Assembly (NCBI GenBank): GCA_003225005.1
Contig: QIAN01000021.1
Location: forward strand, 21,223-85,222
Direction: 5' to 3'
Length of the DNA: 64,000 nucleotides
Origin: Acidobacteriota bacterium
Lineage (GTDB): Bacteria; Acidobacteriota; Terriglobia; Terriglobales; Acidobacteriaceae
A program made the position numbers and the translations under genes. Positions 37,551-47,640 of the stretch are shown piece by piece. Numbering within the stretch: position 1 is the stretch's first letter; each line of letters starts with the position of its first letter. The notes under the pieces were generated by a model that was not told where the DNA came from, ran no database searches, and saw only the letters and a list, made by a program, of their open reading frames with translations.

Positions 37551-39170
37551 GTGGAAACCCTATCCAAGCCCGACCCGTCGTCGCTGAGCCAACCGTCACT
37601 CAGCCCACTATCACTCGTTCCATCGATCGTCATCCTCGATTTTGGCGCGCAGTATACGCAGTTGATCGCGCGCCGCATCCGCGAACAAAATGTTTTCTCC
37701 GTCGTGTTGCCGTGCACCGCCTCGCTCGAAGAGGTCAAAAGCTACGCCCCGGTCGGCATTGTGCTTTCCGGCGCGCCTTGGTCGGTCTACGACAAAGATG
37801 CGCCGCCGGCCGACGCTGGCGTGTTCGAGCTTGGTCTTCCTGTGCTCGGCATCTGCTACGGGCTGCAATTCATGGTGCACACGCTCGGCGGCAAGGTGCG
37901 TCCGGCCGACAAGCGTGAGTATGGACACGCCGAAATCGACGTGGTCGCCGACTCCGACCTTTTTCGTGGACTGCCACAGCGCATGCCGGTTTGGATGTCG
38001 CACGGTGACGAGGCGCTGGAACTGCCTCCGGGGTTTGAACTGACGGCGCGTACTCCGCACGCTGTGGCCGGAATCCAGAACACGGCAAAGAAATGGTATG
38101 CGGTGCAGTTCCATCCTGAGGTGCACCACACGCGGCAGGGAACGGAGATCCTGCGCAACTTCGTCTTCGGCATCTGCGGCGCAAAGCCCACATGGACGCC
38201 GCAGCACTTCATCGACGCGACCATCGCGCAGGTTCGGCAACAGGTGGGTGGCGGACGCGCGCTCTGCGCGCTTTCCGGGGGCGTGGATTCTTCGGTTGCG
38301 GCCGTGCTGGTGGATCGGGCATTGCGCGACGGGAAGGGCAAATCTCGCCTGACATGCGTTTTCGTAAATAACGGTGTGCTGCGCAAGAACGAGTTTGAAA
38401 AAGTGCAGCAGGCTGTGCGAGACAAGCTCGGACTGCACCTCGTTGCCATTGATGCTACCCATCGTTTCCTCGCCAAACTCAAGGGCGTCAGCGATCCCGA
38501 AACCAAACGCAAACTTATCGGCAACGAATTCATCGCGGTGTTCGAGGACGAAGCCCATCGAATTAGAAAGGACGGTAACGTCGAATTTCTCGTGCAAGGC
38601 ACTTTGTATCCGGACGTCATCGAATCCCGCTCGGTGCGCGGACCTTCGCAGGTGATCAAGTCGCATCACAACGTCGGCGGCCTGCCGGAGATTATGAAGC
38701 TCAAGCTGATTGAGCCGCTGAAAGATCTGTTCAAAGACGAAGTCCGCAAAATTGGTCGCGACTTGGGGATGCCGGAAGAAATTTTGCAGCGGCAGCCCTT
38801 TCCCGGCCCCGGCCTGGCGGTGCGCATCCTGGGAGAAGTCACGCCCGAGCGCCTCGCCCTGTTACGCGAGTGTGACGACATCGTCGTCAGCGAGATCAAA
38901 AATGCCGGCCTCTATACCAAGATCTGGCAGTCATTTGCCGTGCTGCTTCCGGTGATGTCGGTAGGCGTCATGGGCGACATGCGGACTTACGCGTATACCT
39001 GTGCCATCCGGGCCGTCAGTTCGGAGGATGGCATGACCGCTGACTGGGTTCCGTTGCCGCACGACGTGTTGAAGACCATCTCCAGCCGCATCGTGAATGA
39101 AGTGAAAGGCGTAAACCGCGTGGTCTATGACATTACGTCGAAGCCTCCGGGAACGATCGAGTGGGAGTGA
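37551..39170 (+). CDS. guaA: GMP synthase (glutamine-hydrolysing)
   Basis: GuaA converts XMP to GMP. The N-terminal class I glutamine amidotransferase domain has its nucleophile in GICYGLQF (Cys102) and the HPEVHHT histidine. The ATP pyrophosphatase domain has [10 protein letters not shown]. The C-terminal dimerisation domain has [17 protein letters not shown] and ends with [11 protein letters not shown], the canonical GuaA terminus. The GTG start gives an unusual 25-residue serine/leucine/proline-rich N-terminal extension before [17 protein letters not shown]. Confidence 0.96.
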   Translation: METLSKPDPSSLSQPSLSPLSLVPSIVILDFGAQYTQLIARRIREQNVFSVVLPCTASLEEVKSYAPVGIVLSGAPWSVYDKDAPPADAGVFELGLPVLGICYGLQFMVHTLGGKVRPADKREYGHAEIDVVADSDLFRGLPQRMPVWMSHGDEALELPPGFELTARTPHAVAGIQNTAKKWYAVQFHPEVHHTRQGTEILRNFVFGICGAKPTWTPQHFIDATIAQVRQQVGGGRALCALSGGVDSSVAAVLVDRALRDGKGKSRLTCVFVNNGVLRKNEFEKVQQAVRDKLGLHLVAIDATHRFLAKLKGVSDPETKRKLIGNEFIAVFEDEAHRIRKDGNVEFLVQGTLYPDVIESRSVRGPSQVIKSHHNVGGLPEIMKLKLIEPLKDLFKDEVRKIGRDLGMPEEILQRQPFPGPGLAVRILGEVTPERLALLRECDDIVVSEIKNAGLYTKIWQSFAVLLPVMSVGVMGDMRTYAYTCAIRAVSSEDGMTADWVPLPHDVLKTISSRIVNEVKGVNRVVYDITSKPPGTIEWE

Positions 39171-39346
39171 GGCAAGCCAGCTCTCAGCCGTCATTGTCCA
39201 AGGGGCGCTCCCGGACCTTTACTCTTCTCGAACTTTGGCGTGGTGAGCGCGCGCAAATTGGTCGGTCCGACAGGATGAGCGTCCGCGGGCGTACCGACAA
39301 CGTGACCCGCGTCGGTTAGTCTTGAATCCTCCGCCAGAAAGGGCGT

Positions 39347-39604
39347 ATGCCCCGACTCAACACCGCCATTTCCCATGGCACTTCCTTCGCTTCGTCGTGG
39401 AAGCAGTTTTACGAACGCGCCATTGAAGAGCTCGACAGTAACCAATTGCCGGGACGCATCGCTGATGCGCGCCACGCGATTTTCGATAGAGCCGAAGAGA
39501 TCCTCACTAAACCGTCAGGTGGCGAAAATCACCAACTGCACCATGCACTCCGCGCCTTGCGACTGCTTGAGGAAGGGGCGGTGAGAGAAAGATCCGCAGC
39601 TTAA
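39347..39604 (+). CDS. Hypothetical helical protein
   Basis: The 85-residue protein is not recognised. It is mostly helical and charged (WKQFYERAIEELDSNQLPGR, then IADARHAIFDRAEEILT and HALRALRLLEEGAV), with no membrane segment. It follows guaA by about 175 bases. An open frame on the other strand overlaps it but looks less protein-like. Confidence 0.5.
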   Translation: MPRLNTAISHGTSFASSWKQFYERAIEELDSNQLPGRIADARHAIFDRAEEILTKPSGGENHQLHHALRALRLLEEGAVRERSAA

Positions 39605-39616
39605 ACCGCGCTGGCG

Positions 39617-39781
39617 TCAACTTTGTTTGGGTGGGCTCGGCTTTTCAAGCCTTGGTTTTTCTTCTTCGAACAGTTGATTGAATTGGTTTAGTCGTGCGGT
39701 AAATCGATCCCGGCCCTGCTCGACTACAATTCTGGCTGCCAATTCCTCGAAACCTTGCTTGATTCTGTTTCCCTCCTGCAT
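39617..39781 (-). CDS. Possible small protein
   Basis: The 54-codon frame reads MQEGNRIKQGFEELAARIVV and then RFTARLNQFNQLFEEEKPRL, a plausible charged helix. There is no clear ribosome binding site, so this is a weak call. Confidence 0.28.
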   Translation of the reverse strand: MQEGNRIKQGFEELAARIVVEQGRDRFTARLNQFNQLFEEEKPRLEKPSPPKQS

Positions 39782-39858
39782 GGACGAGTCGCGGTTGCGT
39801 TTGGAAAGCGAGACCTTGCCAGCAACGACTCTACGGCTTGTTTCGTTGCTACTTCCAT

Positions 39859-40221
39859 TCAGGGGTCGCGGTGGACGGTTTCCATGGAGAAGGCGGGCAG
39901 GCAGACGGCGATGTACTCGGCTCCGCCTTCGTGCGGAGTGGAGTACTGAATCCACTCGCCGCTGTGGGCGATGACCGCCTGTCCGACGGCGACATCGAGG
40001 GATCCCGATTCGTGCTGGACTCGCAGCGTGCCTTTGAGGACGATCGTGAATTCGTCGAACTCGGGAGCCTGGCCGGGCTCTTGCCATCCTTGCGGACTGC
40101 GCATGTGGGCCACGCTCAGCGCGGAGGTTTTTGAATTGACGCGACCGATGTATTCGTCGATGAGCTTAGCCTTATTGCCTGCGGCGGTGATGCGCGTCGG
40201 TTGCGGAATGAGTGTCGGCAT
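39859..40221 (-). CDS. Cupin-domain protein
   Basis: A single cupin barrel of 120 residues: FDEFTIVLKGTLRVQHESGS, then VGQAVIAHSGEWIQYSTPHE and YIAVCLPAFS. The first cupin motif lacks the usual H-x-H pair (EFDEF), so metal binding may be altered. The ATG at 40221 is preferred to one at 40263 that adds a low-complexity lead. The substrate is unknown. Confidence 0.75.
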   Translation of the reverse strand: MPTLIPQPTRITAAGNKAKLIDEYIGRVNSKTSALSVAHMRSPQGWQEPGQAPEFDEFTIVLKGTLRVQHESGSLDVAVGQAVIAHSGEWIQYSTPHEGGAEYIAVCLPAFSMETVHRDP

Positions 40222-40428
40222 TCGTAAGTCAGGCTCCGGGCTTTGGCCGTCAGGCTTCAGCACTTAGGCTTCGGCCAGGATTGGATTGGTGAACCGTAAC
40301 TTTCAACAATAAGTTACACCAAGTACGGCTCGATAGGCTGAGGTTCGGGAGCTCCACGCCGGGATCCCTCACCCCGCTGAACTGCGCCGGGTTTGGGGGA
40401 TGACGCCTGTGCCCAGGTGTAAAGATCC

Positions 40429-40470
40429 AACTGCACGGAGATCTAAACTGCACAGAGATCTAAACTGCAC
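40429..40470. repeat. 17-bp tandem repeat, about 2.5 copies
   Basis: The unit AACTGCACGGAGATCTA (40429-40445) is followed by AACTGCACAGAGATCTA (40446-40462, one mismatch) and then a partial third copy. It lies in the non-coding gap between the cupin and SDR genes. Confidence 0.75.
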
Positions 40471-40540
40471 GACTGCCGCTTTTTCCTACAATCGCGGAAC
40501 TTGAAGGTTGCCCCAGAGCCTGAAGCTCGAAGTGGGGGGT

Positions 40541-41326
40541 TTACTCAACCTTTTCCGCGATCCAGCGCGAGATCGCGGTCACCGTTCGTCGCGGCGCGAA
40601 GCGGACCGATTCGGCAACCAGCCAATTGCGCAATCCCGAGATGACGACCGGGCGTCCGGCCATGAGGCCGCGATAGCCGTCCCGCGCGACGGTCCGGGCG
40701 TCCATCGCTCCGATTCTCTTGAACAGGCGGGAATTTTCCATCTTGGCGCGCTTCTGGAAGTTGGTGTCGGTGGGCCCGGGACAGAAACAGGTTATCGTCA
40801 CGCCCGAGCCGCGTAGCTCGTTGGCTAACGCTTCGGAGAAGGAGAGGACATAGGCCTTGCTCGCGTAGTAGACGGCCATCAGTGGTCCTGGTTGAAAGGC
40901 AGCGGTTGAGGCTACGTTCATGATCTTACCGCTTCCCCGCCCGAACATGGGTGCGAGAAATAATTTGGTCAGAAGCGTGAGCGCGGTGATGTTCAGTTGA
41001 ATCTGTCCGAGGATTTCCTGCTCCGGCATCTGAGCAAACTCGCCATAGACACCGTAGCCGGCGTTGTTGACCAGAATATCTACGAGCACGCCGTCGCGCT
41101 GAAGTTGATCGAACAGAAGCTGCGGCGCGGACGCAGCCGTGAGGTCGAGCGCCACAGCTCTCGCAGAGATGCCGAATTGGGTTTCGAGTTCGGTGGCGAA
41201 CCGCTCCAACGTATCTCTGTTGCGAGCCACCAGTACAAGGTTGTACCGATCGCCAGCGAAGAACTTCGCCAGTTCGTATCCGATGCCAGCGGAGGCGCCG
41301 GTGATCAGGGCTGTGGATGCGGTCAT
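40541..41326 (-). CDS. Short-chain dehydrogenase/reductase
   Basis: Classical SDR fold: cofactor motif TGASAGIG, NNAG, catalytic serine in VASTAAF and YxxxK in YYASKAY. It carries the C-terminal extension (ARDGYRGLMAGRPVVISGLR) seen in acyl-reductase-like SDRs of the DltE/YqjQ type. The length of 261 residues is normal. The substrate is unknown. Confidence 0.9.
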   Translation of the reverse strand: MTASTALITGASAGIGYELAKFFAGDRYNLVLVARNRDTLERFATELETQFGISARAVALDLTAASAPQLLFDQLQRDGVLVDILVNNAGYGVYGEFAQMPEQEILGQIQLNITALTLLTKLFLAPMFGRGSGKIMNVASTAAFQPGPLMAVYYASKAYVLSFSEALANELRGSGVTITCFCPGPTDTNFQKRAKMENSRLFKRIGAMDARTVARDGYRGLMAGRPVVISGLRNWLVAESVRFAPRRTVTAISRWIAEKVE

Positions 41327-41649
41327 GGCACACCCAGTAGACGGTCGACGGCGCGGGAATGCAAGAGCAGAAAATTCGAAGAAATGTCACTCGAGATACA
41401 GCCGAAAAGTAGTAAACGGATTCATACAACCCACCGTCAGTGGTCGTACATGAGTTACTGGAAGGTGCCTCGGGCAACCTTTGCCGCCGACTACAGCCCG
41501 GCATGGATTGGATGGCCGAGGGTTTCGTTCTACAACCATTCTGCGCTGGCCATGGCGAACTCGAGATTTGCCGGCCGGGACCGCGACGAGCACCTGACCG
41601 GTCTAGTGACTTGCTGGTCGGTTGTCGATAGCCATAACGGCGGTGAGCT
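41327..41649. other. Intergenic region before the first VWFA gene
   Basis: About 320 bases between divergent genes. I see no gene, clear promoter pair or hairpin. Confidence 0.4.
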
Positions 41650-42669
41650 ATGCCGGTTGGTTTTAAACGGGTTCTCCTTGTCAAGTATTCCTCGATAATT
41701 GCCTCAACATTAGTTCTTGCATCTGCCATCGCCTTGGCCCAGAGCGAGTTAGATAGCGCCCACATTTTCCCCCGGAAAAATGCTCAAATGCTGGCCAGTG
41801 CCAACGTCGCCGCCTCGCCCGCATCCGCATACATGCACGCGATTAAGCAGAATGTTGACCTGGTGCTGGTGCCGGTGAGTGTTACCGACGGTAGCCAGCG
41901 TCTGGTAACCGGACTGGATCAGAGCAACTTTCAAGTGCTAGAAGGAAAGAAAGTGCAGGAAATCCGCCATTTCTCCAACGAGGATGCTCCGGTTTCGTTG
42001 GGCGTCATTGTGGACACCAGCGGCAGCATGAAGGACAAGGTGGCGCGGGTACGCGAGGCGGTGACTCAATTCTGCGAGATGGCTAATGTCGAGGACGAGT
42101 TCTTCATGATTACGTTCTCCGACGAACCACATATGGCGAGCGATTTCACGAATACCGCCCAAGATATTGAAAAGGAACTTATTTACCTCAATCCCAGGGG
42201 GCGGACGGCTTTGCTGGACGCGATTTATATGGGCGTTGAAAAGATGCGGCAGGCCAGGTACAGCAAGAAAGCTCTGCTGGTGATCTCCGATGGCGGCGAC
42301 AACCACAGCCGCTACGGCGAGCGCGAAGTGAAATCGGCGGTGAAGGAATCTGATGTGATGATTTATGCCATCGGAACTTTTGATCGCTATGTTCCCACCC
42401 AGGAGGAATTGCTGGGGCCCGGATTATTAGCGAACGTCGCGCAAGTCACTGGGGGACGGGCGTTTATTCTGGAGGATCCGAATGAGATGCCGGCCGTAGC
42501 CCACCGGATTGGGACCGAACTGAGAACGCAATATGTGCTCGGTTATCGTCCCGAGAAAGCGCCTCACGATGGGAAGTGGCATAAGATCAGCGTCAAACTG
42601 AAACTGCCGGCAAAGCTGTCGTTTCTGCGCGTGCACGCGAAAACGGGATACTACGCGGGTGGTGAGTAA
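41650..42669 (+). CDS. Secreted VWFA-related protein (acidobacterial type)
   Basis: A signal peptide (IIASTLVLASAIALAQ) is followed by a short beta domain (VDLVLVPVSVTDGSQRLVTG) and a von Willebrand factor A domain. The metal-ion adhesion site shows DTSGSM, the threonine in GRTALLDAIY and the aspartate in VISDGGDNHSR. The C-terminus ends with YVLGYRPEKAPHDGKWHKI and TGYYAG, the hallmark of the acidobacterial VWFA-related family (TIGR03436-like). These proteins are exported; their role is not known. It is very similar to the gene at 52148-53257. Confidence 0.88.
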   Translation: MPVGFKRVLLVKYSSIIASTLVLASAIALAQSELDSAHIFPRKNAQMLASANVAASPASAYMHAIKQNVDLVLVPVSVTDGSQRLVTGLDQSNFQVLEGKKVQEIRHFSNEDAPVSLGVIVDTSGSMKDKVARVREAVTQFCEMANVEDEFFMITFSDEPHMASDFTNTAQDIEKELIYLNPRGRTALLDAIYMGVEKMRQARYSKKALLVISDGGDNHSRYGEREVKSAVKESDVMIYAIGTFDRYVPTQEELLGPGLLANVAQVTGGRAFILEDPNEMPAVAHRIGTELRTQYVLGYRPEKAPHDGKWHKISVKLKLPAKLSFLRVHAKTGYYAGGE

Positions 42670-42786
42670 TCCGAGGATGATTCCCTCAAGTTGAGAGCTG
42701 GCTGAGATCGGAGGTGAGCTGCTTTGGGGGCGTGGCGAAAGCCGCGCCCTTGAAGCATCTAGCGTCCCGCATGTCTACGCTGGAAA

Positions 42787-43794
42787 TTAGGCCCCGACCA
42801 GGGCCGGCTCAAGTCCGTAGATTGGGTACCATGATGATGCGGCCTTGAGGCGCTGGTTGACGTTGTTGATGTTCTTGACGCCCTCGGTCGAAAGCCATTT
42901 GCGAAATGCTTCCGGCCCCTGTTTGGCATAGATGGGGATCCCATCTTTCCAGGTAGCGCGTCCGCAAAGCACGCCGTTGAACTTTACTCCCGATTCGGCG
43001 GCCAGTTCGAGGGCTTCGGTGAACTCCGCATTGCTGACACCGGCGGAAAGATAAATGAATGGCTTAGTGGCGACCGCGGCAGCTTTCAGGAACAGGTCCG
43101 CGGCTTCTTTCTTGCTGTAAGCCTTTTGGCCGGCGTAGGACTTCGCGCCATCGACGAACTTCATGTTAACCGGTACTTCGACCTTCAGTACGTCGACGCC
43201 ATAGCGGTCTTTGCTGAATTCCTTCATGCTCTCGATTACGATCTGTGGCTTCTTTTTGGCATAGGCGAAGCCCTTCTCGTCGGCGCCTTCTTCGTAGCCG
43301 ACGAACTCAAGAAAATACGGAACATCGTTGGCGCGGCATTCGTCGCCGATGCGCTCGACCCAGGCGTGCTTCTTGTCATTGACGTCCTTGGGATCAAACG
43401 GGGTGTAGTAGAGGAGAATCTTGACGCAGTCGGCGCCAGCTTCTTTCAAGCGGCGGGCGGACCAGTGGTCGAGCAGATCTCCGAGGCGGCCGGGACCAGT
43501 CTTATCGTATCCGGTTTTTTCGTAGGCCAACAGCAGGCCGGCATTCTTGGCGCGGCGCTTGGCGGCGGGCAATCCCCACTCGGGATCGAGGAGAATGGCG
43601 CTGGCGTGCGGTGTCAGAACTTCGGCAACGAGAATTTTGAATTCTTCCATCATGGCGTCGGTGACTTCGCCACCCTTTTCCTTGGCCAGGGTTTTTTGCA
43701 GGGAGCCGCGCTGGTCCATGGCAGCGGCAGCGATTACGCCGCGTTCGTTGGAGACTCTCTTGAGACCGGCAAGTTTGCCAGGGGTGAGCTTCAT
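42787..43794 (-). CDS. lacD: Tagatose 1,6-diphosphate aldolase-like protein
   Basis: The 335-residue class I aldolase fits the LacD family: AAAMDQRGSLQKTLA at the start, ILLDPEWGLPAA, GADCVKILLYYTP, VDVLKVEVPVNMKF with the probable Schiff-base lysine, and YLSAGVSNAEFTEALELAAE. It would split tagatose-1,6-bisphosphate into glyceraldehyde-3-phosphate and dihydroxyacetone phosphate, but related proteins act on other sugar phosphates. No other lactose/tagatose genes are nearby, so the pathway is uncertain. Confidence 0.83.
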   Translation of the reverse strand: MKLTPGKLAGLKRVSNERGVIAAAAMDQRGSLQKTLAKEKGGEVTDAMMEEFKILVAEVLTPHASAILLDPEWGLPAAKRRAKNAGLLLAYEKTGYDKTGPGRLGDLLDHWSARRLKEAGADCVKILLYYTPFDPKDVNDKKHAWVERIGDECRANDVPYFLEFVGYEEGADEKGFAYAKKKPQIVIESMKEFSKDRYGVDVLKVEVPVNMKFVDGAKSYAGQKAYSKKEAADLFLKAAAVATKPFIYLSAGVSNAEFTEALELAAESGVKFNGVLCGRATWKDGIPIYAKQGPEAFRKWLSTEGVKNINNVNQRLKAASSWYPIYGLEPALVGA

Positions 43795-44121
43795 AGATCC
43801 CTCCGAAATTAAGAAAGAAGATGAGTACCTGAAAATTCGATCAATTGTAAACCATCGAGAGCGCGGAGAAGGCTGTGCGGAACGAGAGCGAAGGTAGCCA
43901 AAATGTCACACCCAGGACATTGCGGCGGTTGAATCGTTCACAGTTCGTCACTATTCCCTTGACAACCGATCCGATATCGCACACTGTCCCCGTGTACCTC
44001 GCAGTATCTCGTCAGAATCTCCCCCCAAAAGCCGATTCTGACTGAGCAGGCGCTTCCTGTTAGTCGGCGTAGTCCGCGAATCCGTTCCGCCAAATTATCG
44101 TGGACGCAGAAGGAGATCGCC
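43795..44121. other. Intergenic region before the FG-GAP gene
   Basis: About 325 bases without a recognisable gene. It must contain the divergent promoters for the aldolase and FG-GAP genes. No clear motif was found. Confidence 0.4.
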
Positions 44122-45983
44122 ATGCGGACTCACACACAATTGAAGAGGTTCTTCGCCAAGCTACTGATCTCGCTGACCGTGCTCATGGGACTCGTCCAAC
44201 TAACAGGTGCAGGTCAGCGGTCTGGGCAACCTTCCGTCGGCCCCTTATCCCTGCGGACGCGATGGGCCCGAGCGCCGCCTTTTTCCTGCCGCCCGTGATC
44301 TACGACCCGCACGGGTACGGTTTTATGAATGTTTCCGTGGCAATCGCGGATGTGAACGGCGACGGTAGACCCGATTTGCTGGTGGCGAACCGCTTCGCTT
44401 GCTCTAGCTGCGCAAACGGTTCCGTGGCTGTCTTGCTGGGCAACGGTGACGGCACGTTCCAATCGGCGGTGACCTACGACTCAGGCGCAGGAGAGACGGA
44501 ATCGCTGGTGGTCGCAGATGTGAACGACGACGGGAAGCCGGACGTCGTTGTGGGGAACAAGGGCGGTGGGGGCTCCAGCAGAGGGGTGGGCGTGCTGGTC
44601 GGAAATGGCGACGGAACCTTCCAGGCCGCGGTGACCTACGGACTCAGGATTGGAGGGCCCGACAAGATCGCGGTCGCAGATGTGAACGGTGACGGCAAAC
44701 TGGACGTGCTTGCATTGAGTTTTTGTTTTGGCGCTCAGTGCACGAGTTTTGAAAGCGACGGCGCAGTGAGTGTGTTGCTGGGCCGAGGTGACGGAACTTT
44801 TGAGGGGAATGGGACGGCCTACGACTCGGGTGGACGGCAGGCTAAGTCGATGGCGGTCGCCGATGTAAACGGCGATGGCAAGCTCGACCTGTTAGTGGCG
44901 AACCAGTGCACCAGGCAAGGCTGCACACAGTTCCATGGCGTGGTGGGAGTGCTACTGGGCAATGGTGACGGGACCTTTCAACCGGTGGTCGACTATTCCG
45001 GCGGAAACCACACCAGTGGCGTGGCAATCGCGGATGTGAACGGCGATGGCAACCTGGATGTCTTGGAAACGGACATGGGGTGGAGTGGCGTAGGCGTGCT
45101 GCTGGGTAACGGCGACGGCACTTTCCAGCAGAGGGTCGGCTACGCCACCGGCGGATACTCTAACGGGTTCTTGGTGATCGCGGATATAAATCGCGACGGC
45201 AAACTGGATATTGTCGTACCGAATGAGATTTCCAGCACAGTAGCCGTCCTGCTGGGCAACGGCGACGGCACCTTCCAGCCAGCTGTGACCCAAGCCGAAA
45301 GCGACCCTAAGTCCCTAGCAGTGGCGGATTTGACTGGCGATGGCAGCCTTGACTTGGTCGTGGGAACATCGGATGGCAACGTCACTCCTCTCGTCGGAGT
45401 GATGCTGCATGCCGGAGCCGTACGTACCGCCACGAAACTAGTCGCTTCACTTAATCCCTCGATCTATGGTCAGAAAGTGACTTGGACGGCGACGGTTACT
45501 TCGTCCGGCGTGATCGTGCCGACGGGAAGAGTGACATTCACGTGGGGTTACAAGATTGGCTCGGGAATACTCAACAGCAGCGGCGTGGTGACGCTGACCA
45601 GGTCTAATCTCAACGCGGACCCTTACCCATTGATAGCAGTGTACTCAGGCGATGCAGCGAACCAGAGGAGCACGTCTGGGGTGCTGAACCAGGTAGTGCT
45701 GCAGACCACGAGCATCGCGGCGCTCACATCGTCGCCGAATCCGTCGACGCACGGCCAGGCGGTGACTTTCACGGCGAAGATTACGTCGCCGACCGTGATC
45801 CCGAAAGGCCCAGTCACCTTCACGGCGGGGAAGACGGTGCTGGGGACGGCTCAACTCAGCGGCGGCGCAGCGAAGGTGACGATTTCGTCACTGGCCGTGG
45901 GCTCGACCAAGGTCACCGCGACCTACTATGGAGACTCGAACATTTCCCAGAGCTCAGCTTCGGTGACCCAGACGGTGCACTGA
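44122..45983 (+). CDS. Secreted FG-GAP repeat and Ig-like domain protein, frameshift after the signal peptide
   Basis: At least six FG-GAP/VCBS repeats (VADVNGDGKLDVLAL, LLGNGDGTFQ and similar), with calcium-binding DxNGDG loops, form an integrin-like propeller up to about residue 440. Two Ig-like repeats follow (TATKLVASLNPSIYGQKVTW, TSIAALTSSPNPSTHGQAVT). Such proteins are surface or secreted adhesins. The long open frame starts at 44100 without a signal peptide. The other frame, from ATG 44122 with GGAG upstream, gives an ideal signal (FFAKLLISLTVLMGLVQLTG). The two frames join near 44240-44290, so one indel separates them. Confidence 0.78.
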
Positions 45984-46200
45984 TAGGCGGTCACGTCAAT
46001 GTTGTCGGTGGCCCGCAGTCATTGGAAATTGCCTTGCGACGGACCCAGTCAACGATCGTGAGAGCTTGACTCAACCGTAGAAGCAGCTCCCCACATTATT
46101 GTTGCGCGGCTGGTATAGTGGCATGACCACTTTTAACCGCGGGCGTGCGCGCAAAAAGGCTCGGCGCTGCACATGCATCACGGAAGAGGGAATTGTAATC

Positions 46201-47565
46201 ATGGCGATTGCGAGCATCAATCCCGCTACGGGGGAAGTGCTTCAGACATTTCAAGCGCTGTCGGAGGCGCAGATTGAACCCAAGCTGCAACTTGCGGTTT
46301 CGGCTCTCCGCGACCAGCGCAAGACTTCGTTTGCCGAGCGCGGGCGGCGGATGTTGAAGGCGGCGCAGATTCTGGAGCGCGAGAAAGAAGCGTGTGCGCG
46401 CCTGATGACCCTGGAGATGGGCAAGCCCTACAAGGCTGCGCTGGCGGAGGCTGTAAAGTGCACGACAGCTTGCCGATACTACGCGGAGAACGCGGAGAAG
46501 TTTCTGGCCGATGAAGTGGTGGAGACGGGGGCCAAGAAAAGTTTCATCCGCTACTTGCCCATCGGTCCGATTCTAGCGGTGATGCCCTGGAACTTTCCTT
46601 TCTGGCAGGTGTTTCGGTTTGCTGCTCCGGCGCTGATGGCGGGCAATGTCGGGCTACTGAAGCATGCCTCCAATGTTCCCCAGTGCGCTTTGAAGATTGA
46701 GGAGATTTTCCGGGAGGCTGGATTTCCTGAGGGCGCCTTCCAGACGTTGTTGATTGGTTCGCAGCAAGTGGACGCGATTCTCAACGATCCGCGGGTGGTA
46801 GCGGCGACGCTCACGGGAAGCGAGCAGGCCGGCATTCAGGTAGGGATGGCGGCGGCCAAGCGAATCAAGAAAGTTGTGCTGGAGTTGGGAGGCAGTGACC
46901 CATTTATTGTGATGCCCAGCGCGGATCTGGATGCGGCGGTGGCTACGGCGGTGGAAGCGCGCGTGATTAACAATGGGCAGTCTTGCATTGCGGCCAAGCG
47001 GTTCATTATCGCTGAACCCATTGCGGCGGAGTTCGAGCAGAAGTTCGTGACTCGCATGCAGGCGCTGAGGATCGGCGATCCGTTTGATGAGAAGACCGAG
47101 CTTGGGCCACTGGCTACGGCGGACGGCGTGAAGTCACTTGATGCGGATGTTCAGAAAACAGTCAAAGCCGGTGCCAAAGTGCTGACGGGTGGGCATCCTC
47201 TGAAGCTGCCGGGAAATTACTATGCGCCGACTGTTTTGACGGATATTCCCAAAGAGTCGCCGGCGTATCGCGAAGAATTTTTCGGGCCGGTGGCTTCGCT
47301 GTTCCGCGTGAAGGATCAGGATGAAGCGATTCGCATTGCCAACGACAGCCGCTTTGGACTCGGAGCGAGCGCATGGACGAATCATGAGGCAGAGCGCGAG
47401 CGCTTCATCAATGAATTGGAAGCGGGGATGGTTTTCATCAACAAGATGGTCGCCTCTGATCCGCGGATTCCTTTCGGTGGCGTCAAGCAGTCCGGGCACG
47501 GGCGGGAGCTGGGCGTGCATGGGATTCGGGAGTTCGTGAATATTAAGACGGTGTGGGTGGCGTAG
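46201..47565 (+). CDS. NAD(P)-dependent succinate-semialdehyde dehydrogenase-type aldehyde dehydrogenase
   Basis: Oxidises an aldehyde, likely succinate semialdehyde, to the acid. The opening IASINPATGEVLQTF, MPWNFPFWQVFRFAAPALMA, the catalytic glutamate in VVLELGGSDPF, the catalytic cysteine in NNGQSCIAAKRF and the terminus GGVKQSGHGRELGVHGIREF match the GabD/Sad group. The ATG at 46201, with GAGGG nine bases upstream, gives 454 residues, normal for the short SSADH class. An in-frame upstream extension to 46099 lacks support. Confidence 0.9.
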   Translation: MAIASINPATGEVLQTFQALSEAQIEPKLQLAVSALRDQRKTSFAERGRRMLKAAQILEREKEACARLMTLEMGKPYKAALAEAVKCTTACRYYAENAEKFLADEVVETGAKKSFIRYLPIGPILAVMPWNFPFWQVFRFAAPALMAGNVGLLKHASNVPQCALKIEEIFREAGFPEGAFQTLLIGSQQVDAILNDPRVVAATLTGSEQAGIQVGMAAAKRIKKVVLELGGSDPFIVMPSADLDAAVATAVEARVINNGQSCIAAKRFIIAEPIAAEFEQKFVTRMQALRIGDPFDEKTELGPLATADGVKSLDADVQKTVKAGAKVLTGGHPLKLPGNYYAPTVLTDIPKESPAYREEFFGPVASLFRVKDQDEAIRIANDSRFGLGASAWTNHEAERERFINELEAGMVFINKMVASDPRIPFGGVKQSGHGRELGVHGIREFVNIKTVWVA

Positions 47566-47640
47566 GACGAGCCCTCAGCAGTCAGCACTACCACTCAGCG
47601 GGCACAATCATCTATAACCCAAGCGTCCCGCGCGCAGGCT

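Noticed and set aside
37611..38669. Minus-strand open frame of 352 codons
   Set aside because: Antisense to guaA, which is firmly identified; composition is typical of a shadow frame.
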